Assembly: GCA_023259875.1 (NCBI GenBank)
Contig: JALRFL010000113.1
Span: forward strand, 1 to 5,076
Length of the DNA: 5,076 nt
Direction: 5' to 3'
Origin: Alphaproteobacteria bacterium
Lineage (GTDB): Bacteria > Pseudomonadota > Alphaproteobacteria > Puniceispirillales > UBA1172
The notes below the pieces were generated by a model, which did not search any database, was not told the origin of the DNA, and saw only the letters and a list, made by a program, of their open reading frames with translations. The stretch's first letter is position 1; each line of letters opens with the position of its first letter. The translations under genes and the position numbers were made by a program. Positions 1 through 4,619 of the stretch are shown here, in pieces.

Positions 1-122
1 ACAATTGCGCTATACCCTTTGATAACGCCAGCACTTTCGAGCATCTTAACGCGCCGCAAGCATGGTGTTGGTGAAAGGTTGACCTTTTCGCTTAGCTCTT
101 GATTGGTGATGCGCGCTTTCAA
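1..122 (-). pseudogene. Lrp/AsnC-family regulator fragment: helix-turn-helix only, N-terminus missing, continues past left edge
   Basis: Read on the minus strand from 122 down to 1, forty codons give the Lrp/AsnC DNA-binding signature: RITNQELSEKV, then LSPTPCLRRV, then KMLESAGVIKGYSA. This is the helix-turn-helix and the start of the linker to the ligand-binding RAM domain, which would lie beyond the left edge. Family members normally have about 12-15 residues of a first helix (pattern LDxIDxxIL) before this point. Here an in-frame TAG at 123-125 blocks the frame, and the tauD-like stop lies only 16 bases upstream. The only in-frame start at the break is a TTG at 120-122 with no ribosome binding site, so the gene looks 5'-truncated or frameshifted. 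A remnant reading Leu-Leu-Val-Glu lies just upstream in another frame and could be the end of the lost helix. The family assignment is secure. The pseudogene call is less so, because a sequencing error or translational coupling from the TTG could also explain it. Confidence 0.65.
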
Positions 123-138
123 CTAACAACGTAAAGCG

Positions 139-993
139 TCATGCGACCTTTGATGAGGTTGCGCGTTGATCAGATATGACCGTGATGCGGTTCATGCACC
201 GATAGGCTGGCAAATAATCAGCGACGGCATAATGCATGGTGATTCTGTTATCCCACATGGCGATATCACCAGCCTGCCATTTCCATCGCATCTGTATTTC
301 TGGCCTGTTCATATGATTGGCAAGCCATGTCTTAAGCGCATTGGATTCATTGGTGGTCAGGCCGACAATGTGATTAACAAAGGCCTCGTTGAAGTTCAGG
401 AAAGTTTTACCGTTAACAGGATGCTGGTCAATCAGTGGCCGAATATTATGGCCAAAGCGTCCCACCGCATCGTTCAATTTGCGCGCGCCAGTATCACCAT
501 CGCAATCAACAGAAAAATTGTTTCTGAAATCACCCATATCATGAATGGCGTCAAGATCGCTCAGATATGCTTTCATGTTTTCAGGCAACCTCTCATAGGC
601 GGCGCTTGTGCTGGCCCAAAGGGTATCACCTCCGACCTCTGGCACAACTCTGGCAACAAGAACAGAGGCAAAAGGTTGTTCTCGTTTAAAGGTGAGATCA
701 GTATGCCATGAATTCGTATCAGGCGGTGTATCCGCGTTGTTTTCAAGTTTCACAATATTCTCAAAACCATCAACATGTGGATAAATCGGATGCGGTTCAT
801 CAATTTGACCAAATTGCCTAGCAAAATCGAGATGCGCGGCAGGGGATATCTCTGTGCCGCGAAAAAAGATCACCTGATGCTCTAAGAGAGCGTCATAAAT
901 CTGATGGTGGGTTTGCCCATCTATTGGTCTTGAGAAATCTATACCGTCAATGATTGCCCCTAGAGCAGGAGTGATTTTCTTCACGTTTAGCAT
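139..993 (-). CDS. tauD: TauD-type 2-oxoglutarate/Fe(II)-dependent dioxygenase, probable taurine dioxygenase
   Basis: This is a cytoplasmic oxygenase expected to convert taurine, 2-oxoglutarate and O2 into sulfite, aminoacetaldehyde, succinate and CO2, releasing sulfur or carbon from sulfonates. Its 284 residues match the length of E. coli TauD (283). The iron triad is H97 and D99 in WHTDLTF, plus H254 in MWDNRITMHYA. R265 sits where TauD binds 2-oxoglutarate and R269 where it binds the sulfonate. H68 and Y71 in HPIYPH match two further taurine-pocket residues, and F205 in FNEAF matches a third. The pocket Asn of TauD (its N95) appears to be Thr93 here, so a related sulfonate or another acid remains possible. 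The start is fixed by AGGAGG five bases upstream. The gene is divergent from the Rieske oxygenase gene and followed on the same strand by the Lrp fragment. No tauABC transporter is visible. Class assignment is firm; taurine as substrate is likely but not proven. Confidence 0.88.
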   Translation of the reverse strand: MLNVKKITPALGAIIDGIDFSRPIDGQTHHQIYDALLEHQVIFFRGTEISPAAHLDFARQFGQIDEPHPIYPHVDGFENIVKLENNADTPPDTNSWHTDLTFKREQPFASVLVARVVPEVGGDTLWASTSAAYERLPENMKAYLSDLDAIHDMGDFRNNFSVDCDGDTGARKLNDAVGRFGHNIRPLIDQHPVNGKTFLNFNEAFVNHIVGLTTNESNALKTWLANHMNRPEIQMRWKWQAGDIAMWDNRITMHYAVADYLPAYRCMNRITVISDQRATSSKVA

Positions 994-998
994 AATAT

Positions 999-1004
999 CC
1001 TCCT
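999..1004 (-). promoter_or_regulatory. Ribosome binding site of the tauD-like gene
   Basis: The minus strand reads AGGAGG here, five bases before the ATG whose first base is 993. It is a consensus Shine-Dalgarno sequence and settles the start codon. Confidence 0.85.
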
Positions 1005-1020
1005 TTAGATCTCAAATGTG

Positions 1021-1026
1021 ATTATA
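1021..1026 (-). promoter_or_regulatory. Candidate -10 box for the tauD-like gene
   Basis: The minus strand reads TATAAT, a perfect sigma-70 -10 hexamer, which would give a 5' leader of about 20 bases containing the AGGAGG site. No recognisable -35 hexamer lies 16-18 bases upstream; the dyad at 1043-1059 occupies that place. AT-richness makes chance matches easy, so this is a candidate only. Confidence 0.4.
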
Positions 1027-1042
1027 CTATATTTTTTATGAT

Positions 1043-1059
1043 CAGATACTTTTTATCTG
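1043..1059. promoter_or_regulatory. Dyad CAGATA-N5-TATCTG, possible operator at the tauD -35 position
   Basis: These are perfect six-base inverted arms around a five-base spacer (CTTTT), covering the place where a -35 element for the 1021-1026 box would be. Its size fits binding of a dimeric regulator to adjacent half-sites. It could also form a small hairpin, but the position argues for a protein site. No regulator can be assigned. Confidence 0.35.
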
Positions 1060-1174
1060 CTTTGCAATTTGAAGCAGGGATTTGAGCATAGACTCTTTTT
1101 TCTTACCCACTTAGTCTTGGCACACAGATCATTCCTTAGCCAAACCCTTTGCCTATCTTTTAGCCCTTCCCTTT

Positions 1175-1185
1175 TTATCCGATAA
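1175..1185. promoter_or_regulatory. Dyad TTATC-C-GATAA, possible operator half of a pair
   Basis: This is a perfect 5+1+5 palindrome followed by ACA. The same core, TATC then CGATAA and ACA, recurs 72 bases downstream at 1247-1260. The repetition of a dyad with the same half-sites and flank is why it is listed. Binding is inferred. Confidence 0.35.
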
Positions 1186-1213
1186 ACAATGTCATGTTCA
1201 ATTTTTAACGAAT

Positions 1214-1230
1214 ATAACATTATGTGTTAT
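1214..1230. promoter_or_regulatory. Dyad ATAACA-N5-TGTTAT upstream of the Rieske gene
   Basis: Perfect six-base inverted arms flank a five-base spacer (TTATG). It overlaps the place where the -35 element of the 1242-1247 box would lie, as expected for an operator or activator site. It has the same 6-5-6 geometry as the dyad on the tauD side. The half-site ATAACA also occurs at 1255-1260, next to the start codon leader. Confidence 0.4.
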
Positions 1231-1241
1231 GCTTCTCTCTT

Positions 1242-1247
1242 TATACT
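1242..1247 (+). promoter_or_regulatory. Candidate -10 box for the Rieske oxygenase gene
   Basis: TATACT here matches the -10 consensus at five of six bases and would place transcription start near 1254, giving a leader of about 32 bases with the ribosome binding site. The -35 region is poor and overlaps the 1214-1230 dyad. Confidence 0.4.
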
Positions 1248-1257
1248 ATCGCCGATA
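1247..1257. promoter_or_regulatory. Dyad TATCG-C-CGATA at the expected Rieske transcription start
   Basis: This perfect 5+1+5 palindrome overlaps the end of the candidate -10 box and the likely start site, a classic repressor position. The same arms, TATCG and CGATA, recur upstream of the GMC oxidoreductase gene at 4594-4608 with a five-base spacer. A TTATC-C-GATAA version lies at 1175-1185. Confidence 0.4.
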
Positions 1258-1271
1258 ACATAAGATGATGT

Positions 1272-1278
1272 AAGGAGG
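1272..1278 (+). promoter_or_regulatory. Ribosome binding site of the Rieske oxygenase gene
   Basis: AAGGAGG lies seven bases before the ATG at 1286. It supports that start over the in-frame ATG at 1307, which has no such site. Confidence 0.85.
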
Positions 1279-1285
1279 GGCTATC

Positions 1286-2443
1286 ATGGGCAATTTTCAG
1301 AATTCAATGAGCCATAAAGACCTGAAATGGGATTATAGCGATCCGGTTAATGGCCAGTCCCTTCCAGCGCCATTTTTCTATGACCCTGATATTTTTGAAC
1401 AAGAAAAAACCCACATCTTTATGAATTGCTGGCATTTCGTTGGCCATATTAACGAATTTAAAGAGCCCGGCTCTTATGTTGTTCAAGATGTATTTGAACA
1501 AAGTGTTGTCATCACCACAGAAAAAGACGGAAATATCTATGCTTGGCACAACGTCTGTCGTCATCGCGGCAACCGCCTGATGAACGAACGGCGCGGCAAG
1601 GTTAATGGTATGTTACGTTGCCCATATCATTCTTGGTGTTACAGCTTAAATGGTGATTTGCGCGCCGCCCCACGGACTGAACATCTGGATAACTTTAGCA
1701 AAAAAGATCACAGCCTTCGCAAAGTAAGGCTAGAAATATTTGCCGGTTGGGTTTTTATTACGCTGGATGATGATGCAGGCGCTATTTCCGAAATGATGGC
1801 AGGCGCAGAAGCAGAAATGCGCACATATTTGCCTGATATGGATGATGTTGAATTAGCCGAAGAAACCGATGTGATCGTTAATGCGAATTGGAAAGTCATT
1901 CAGGAAAACTCTATTGAAGGCTATCATTTTGATCTCAGCGGCCCGGTTCACAAAGACCTCGCGGCGTTGATTGATTTCAAAGGTTATAGGCTAACCGCCT
2001 ATCAAAATTATTGGACTTATATTGGGCCACCAAACAACAATGTTACACATGCTTATGGATTGCCACTTGACGGCGCAACATGGCAGACCGATTCCTTTTT
2101 TAATATCGGGCTATGGCCAAATACCACATTCTATTCCTTCCCCTATACCGATATGGTCGGCGTATTTATTATGATTCCACTAGCACCAGAAAAATCCTTA
2201 CTTCGCTTTAGCTATTATGTGCCAAGAGGCCGGCCAGTGCCTGATGTGACGAAAGCGGCAATAGACTGGATGAACACTCAACTTGGCCCCGAAGATATTA
2301 TGCTTAATGAAACCAACCAAAAAGGGCTGCATTCCATTGGCTTTGGCTCAGGTCGGTATTTAATTGATGACAGCTTACCTAACGAAAGCGAACATCTCGT
2401 GTTCAACTTTCACAAACTCTGTTATCAAGCCATTAGAGAATAG
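1286..2443 (+). CDS. Rieske [2Fe-2S] non-haem iron oxygenase, alpha (terminal oxygenase) subunit
   Basis: This is the terminal oxygenase of a two-component Rieske system, which takes electrons from a separate reductase to hydroxylate or demethylate a small organic substrate. Of 385 residues, about 40-150 form the Rieske domain, with cluster ligands C91 and H93 (NVCRHRG) and C112 and H115 (CPYHSW). The catalytic domain follows: NWKVIQEN, then iron ligands H214 and H222 (EGYH...PVH), and probably D337 (GPEDIML) near QKGLHSIGFGSGRY. The residue three before H214, which links the two metal centres, is Glu211; most ring-hydroxylating members have Asp, whereas carnitine monooxygenase CntA has Glu. 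That points toward choline, betaine or carnitine-type substrates, but the sequence does not identify one. The H93-C112 gap of 18 residues is slightly longer than usual. No signal peptide is seen, so it should be cytoplasmic. No reductase or beta subunit lies in the window, so the electron donor must be encoded elsewhere. Confidence 0.9.
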   Translation: MGNFQNSMSHKDLKWDYSDPVNGQSLPAPFFYDPDIFEQEKTHIFMNCWHFVGHINEFKEPGSYVVQDVFEQSVVITTEKDGNIYAWHNVCRHRGNRLMNERRGKVNGMLRCPYHSWCYSLNGDLRAAPRTEHLDNFSKKDHSLRKVRLEIFAGWVFITLDDDAGAISEMMAGAEAEMRTYLPDMDDVELAEETDVIVNANWKVIQENSIEGYHFDLSGPVHKDLAALIDFKGYRLTAYQNYWTYIGPPNNNVTHAYGLPLDGATWQTDSFFNIGLWPNTTFYSFPYTDMVGVFIMIPLAPEKSLLRFSYYVPRGRPVPDVTKAAIDWMNTQLGPEDIMLNETNQKGLHSIGFGSGRYLIDDSLPNESEHLVFNFHKLCYQAIRE

Positions 2444-2448
2444 AGATA

Positions 2449-2468
2449 TGATGTGCTAGGTTACATCA
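2449..2468 (+). other. Small hairpin just after the Rieske stop codon
   Basis: TGATGT and ACATCA form a six-base stem with an eight-base loop, starting six bases after the stop. No T-tract follows and the stem is weak, so it is not a convincing rho-independent terminator; it may protect the mRNA 3' end or be chance. Confidence 0.25.
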
Positions 2469-2500
2469 GAGAAATGGTGCTGTGTGTAGGCTTCGAACAC

Positions 2501-2516
2501 CTCGTTACCCGCTCCA
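2501..2516 (+). other. tRNA-Gly-like 3' end remnant, possible old attachment site
   Basis: CTCGTTACCCGCTCCA matches the T-stem/acceptor/CCA end of bacterial tRNA-Gly genes (from memory, E. coli tRNA-Gly ends CTCGTTTCCCGCTCCA, a 15 of 16 match). A T-loop-like TTCGAAC precedes it at 2492-2498, but with two extra bases before the 3' stem. No 5' acceptor strand (GCGGGT) or anticodon arm lies upstream, so this is not a tRNA gene. Short tRNA 3' ends are typical scars of integration by tyrosine recombinases, and one is encoded at the right end. The match is short and could be chance. Confidence 0.3.
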
Positions 2517-2519
2517 ATT

Positions 2520-2555
2520 TCACTTGTCAAGGTCCGAGTTTCGAGGCTCAAGTGA
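2520..2555. repeat. Inverted repeat TCACTTG ... CAAGTGA
   Basis: Perfect seven-base arms (2520-2526 and 2549-2555) are separated by 22 bases. It lies between the tRNA-like end and the SHOCT gene. No T-tract follows, so it is not an obvious terminator; it may be structural, a recombinase arm site or chance. Apart from this, the hairpin at 2449-2468 and the tRNA-like end, nothing is visible in the 2444-2602 gap. Confidence 0.3.
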
Positions 2556-2602
2556 CTGTTTCCAAACGATTAATGTTCTGGAACAGATAGGTGTGAATAA
2601 TA

Positions 2603-2884
2603 ATGATGAGTCATTCTGGTGCTTTTGGAATTTGGCAGTGGATCGTATTGCTTATAATTATTATTGCGATAGTAGCCGCTGTAATTGTTGTTATCATTGT
2701 TTCGTCTAGTTCAAAATCTAAAGAACAGGCTGTTGAGAGCTTAAATCAACAAAATCTAAATACTGATAGAGACGAAGACGGCCTGATTACTAAATTGAAA
2801 GATCTAAAGGACCTGTCGGACTCAGGACTGATTACAGAAAAAGAGTATAAACAAAAGAAAGAAGAACTACTTAATAAGCTTTGA
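2603..2884 (+). CDS. Small single-pass membrane protein with C-terminal SHOCT domain
   Basis: This 93-residue protein has no known specific function. Residues 13-33 are an almost unbroken run of Ile, Val, Leu and Ala, a clear transmembrane helix. A Ser/Lys-rich stretch follows, then a charged linker (about 38-60). Residues 63-93 match the SHOCT short C-terminal domain: KLKDLKDLSDSGLITEKEY followed by KQKKEELLNKL. SHOCT domains are helical and often end small membrane or secreted proteins; they are thought to mediate oligomerisation or binding. Since lysines follow the helix, the C-terminal domain is probably cytoplasmic. Start choice: two ATGs are adjacent (2603 and 2606), and a weak AGGTG at 2589-2593 lies nine bases before the first. 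It converges on the GMC gene with only 36 bases between the stops and no visible terminator there. Its relation to the neighbouring catabolic genes is unclear; it may be a passenger. Confidence 0.8.
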   Translation: MMSHSGAFGIWQWIVLLIIIIAIVAAVIVVIIVSSSSKSKEQAVESLNQQNLNTDRDEDGLITKLKDLKDLSDSGLITEKEYKQKKEELLNKL

Positions 2885-2920
2885 TACCAGAAATTTGAAG
2901 TTGTAGTGTCTTGCTATTAT

Positions 2921-4567
2921 TTAACTCCCCTGAACCCCTATTTCATATTCAATCTTAAGGGGGTCTAATTGTGGCCGACTAAGGATGAAATCTGCCGCTC
3001 TTGCCGCCATCATCTGAACTGGTGCGTTCAAATTGGCACTGACGATTTTAGGCATGGCAGCCGCATCAACAACCCTTAAACCCTCAATTCCGTGTACTCT
3101 GAACGCACTATCGGTTACCGCGTTATCATCATATCCCATGCGGCAGGTGCAACTGGGATGATATGCCGTTTCAATATTAGCCCGCAACATTCCTTCAATA
3201 TCTTCAACAGACTGGTATTGACTTCCCGGCTTCATTTCGACGCCTCTGAACTCATCAAAGGCTTGTTGCGAAACAAGGTCTCTTGCCATAGATACCGCTT
3301 CCACCATCTCTTTTAGATCATAGGGATCATGCATATATCTGAAATTGATCATTGGGCTGGATTGAGGATCAGATGGGTTTAACCGAATTTCACCAGTGCT
3401 TTTTGGTCGCATCTGATCGACATTGAGGGAAAACGCTTGCTCTACTTTTATCTTTCCATTCGACATGGTGAATCCAAGGGGACCAAAGTGGTATTGCAGG
3501 TTAGGATGACTGACATCCTCATTGCTTCGGATCAGGCCACCAGCCTCCCAAATGTTTGATCCTGCCATGCCGCCGCCAGTTAGCATCCAGTTGATACCGG
3601 CCTTTAATTTATTGAAGGGGTTGTTGATCGAATGAAAGGGAAGTCGCTTTTTTGAAGCAAATTGCAATCTGATTTTGGCATGATCCTGCAAATTCTGACC
3701 CACACCGGGCAGATGCATCCGGGGCGTGATGTTACATTCCTTTAGATGTTGTTCTGGCCCAATGCCAGATAGCATAAGTAGCTTTGGTGAATTGATCGCT
3801 CCTCCACATAAGATCACTTCTCGCTCAGCAAAGGCCGTAATCCGCTCCCCACGATGGGTAAACACCACCCCTTGGGCTTTATTGCCATTAAGGATAATCT
3901 GCTGCGTTTCAGCAAAAGGTAAAAGGGTGAGATTTTCTCGTGCAAGGGCAGGTTTTAGATGCGCAGTGGCAGCGCTGCATCTTTTGCCATTCATCGCCGT
4001 GCAATCAAGCCGAGCTAGGCCTTCAGGATTAGCACCATTAAGATCATCAGATCGCCCCTGCCCGGATTCCAGTCCTGCGGCAAGAAAGGCATCATAAAGT
4101 GGGTCAGGGTAATTTGCCTGTTTTACCCCAAGCCTGCCAGTTTTGCCCCGCCATTCGGTAGCTTCACCCTGATACCGCTCACCTGCTATAAAGTAAGGTA
4201 GACAATTATTGAAGCCCCATTCTGGCAAGTTGAACTCCTTGGCCCAACCATTATAGTCTAGGCGATGACCACGCATATAAACCATTGAATTAATGGAGGA
4301 TGATCCGCCGACAACCCGTCCTCTTGGGGTGTAAATCGACCGACCACAAAGCCCGTCTTCATTTGAAGTAAAGTAATTCCAGTTTAGTGCGGGATCTCTA
4401 AAAACGCGATAAACCCCTGCTGGCATATGAATAAACAAACTGCGATCCATCGGCCCTGCCTCAAGAATAAGCACTTTGCAAGAGTTATCGGCGCTCAATT
4501 CATTGGCAAGCACGCAGCCTGCTGAACCTGCACCAATTATGATGAAATCAAAAATCCTGTTCTTCAT
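2921..4567 (-). CDS. GMC-family FAD oxidoreductase, choline dehydrogenase (BetA)-like
   Basis: This flavoenzyme oxidises an alcohol to an aldehyde; BetA relatives convert choline to betaine aldehyde and pass electrons to the respiratory chain. Its 548 residues are close to E. coli BetA (556). The N-terminus is the FAD-binding fold (IIIGAGSAGCVLANEL, then LILEAG with E36 for the ribose). GRVVGGSSSINSMVYMRG (83-100) is the first GMC signature and GAINSPKLLMLSGIGP (256-271) the second. The catalytic pair is H470 (AYHPSCTCRMG) and N514 (ANLNAP), 44 residues apart as in choline oxidase (H466/N510). EAGGLIRS and the NLQYHFGP segment also resemble BetA. An in-frame TAG at 4571-4573 bounds the start at 4567, but no Shine-Dalgarno sequence precedes it, unlike its neighbours. 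It lies 52 bases after the recombinase stop on the same strand. Choline is plausible, but other primary alcohols are common for this family, and no betB, betI or betT is visible. Confidence 0.88.
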   Translation of the reverse strand: MKNRIFDFIIIGAGSAGCVLANELSADNSCKVLILEAGPMDRSLFIHMPAGVYRVFRDPALNWNYFTSNEDGLCGRSIYTPRGRVVGGSSSINSMVYMRGHRLDYNGWAKEFNLPEWGFNNCLPYFIAGERYQGEATEWRGKTGRLGVKQANYPDPLYDAFLAAGLESGQGRSDDLNGANPEGLARLDCTAMNGKRCSAATAHLKPALARENLTLLPFAETQQIILNGNKAQGVVFTHRGERITAFAEREVILCGGAINSPKLLMLSGIGPEQHLKECNITPRMHLPGVGQNLQDHAKIRLQFASKKRLPFHSINNPFNKLKAGINWMLTGGGMAGSNIWEAGGLIRSNEDVSHPNLQYHFGPLGFTMSNGKIKVEQAFSLNVDQMRPKSTGEIRLNPSDPQSSPMINFRYMHDPYDLKEMVEAVSMARDLVSQQAFDEFRGVEMKPGSQYQSVEDIEGMLRANIETAYHPSCTCRMGYDDNAVTDSAFRVHGIEGLRVVDAAAMPKIVSANLNAPVQMMAARAADFILSRPQLDPLKIEYEIGVQGS

Positions 4568-4593
4568 TAACTAATAATATCATAGTAAATTAA

Positions 4594-4608
4594 TATCGTA
4601 TTGCGATA
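4594..4608. promoter_or_regulatory. Dyad TATCG-N5-CGATA upstream of the GMC gene
   Basis: Perfect five-base arms surround a TATTG spacer in the 52-bp gap between the recombinase stop and the GMC start, 27-41 bases before the ATG. The arms are identical to those of the dyad at 1247-1257 in front of the Rieske gene. It may be an operator for a shared regulator. Apart from this, the gap is simple AT-rich sequence. Confidence 0.35.
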
Positions 4609-4619
4609 ATTTTGTTCAT

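Larger units (their letters stand above)
994..1285. promoter_or_regulatory. Divergent promoter region between tauD-like and Rieske genes
   Basis: This 292-bp AT-rich gap separates two genes transcribed away from each other, so it must hold both promoters. No coding sequence or RNA gene is apparent in it. Toward tauD there is a perfect TATAAT on the minus strand (1021-1026), about 27 bases before the ATG. Toward the Rieske gene there is TATACT at 1242-1247. Neither has a good -35 hexamer at normal spacing, which fits activator dependence or another sigma factor. Several short inverted repeats lie here and are listed separately. A weak TTGGC/GCCAA dyad (1117-1143, 17-base spacer) sits near the middle. 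The existence of regulation here is certain from layout; the exact elements are inferred. Confidence 0.7.

Noticed and set aside
166..711. Open frame of 181 codons on the plus strand
   Set aside because: It lies entirely within the tauD-like gene on the opposite strand, has no ribosome binding site and encodes no recognisable domain.
1038..1085. Short plus-strand peptide frame (MIRYFLSALQFEAGI) in the divergent promoter region
   Set aside because: It is 15 codons without a ribosome binding site and overlaps the 1043-1059 dyad. It vaguely resembles a LysR N-terminus but nothing continues it.
2482..2709. Open frame of 75 codons overlapping the SHOCT gene
   Set aside because: It shares DNA with the SHOCT membrane helix in another frame, giving a Cys/Tyr-rich product typical of a frame-shifted reading of that helix.
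2885..2920. Possible bidirectional terminator between the convergent SHOCT and GMC genes
   Set aside because: No stem-loop with a T-tract is visible in these 36 bases on either strand.
3726..4097. Open frame of 123 codons on the plus strand
   Set aside because: It is antisense to the conserved middle of the GMC gene, with Arg/Pro/Ser-rich low-complexity content and no family resemblance.
4590..4619. Nine-residue minus-strand frame (MNKIIAIRY) directly after the recombinase stop
   Set aside because: It is very short, has no clear ribosome binding site and is most simply AT-rich leader. A leader peptide for the GMC gene cannot be supported.
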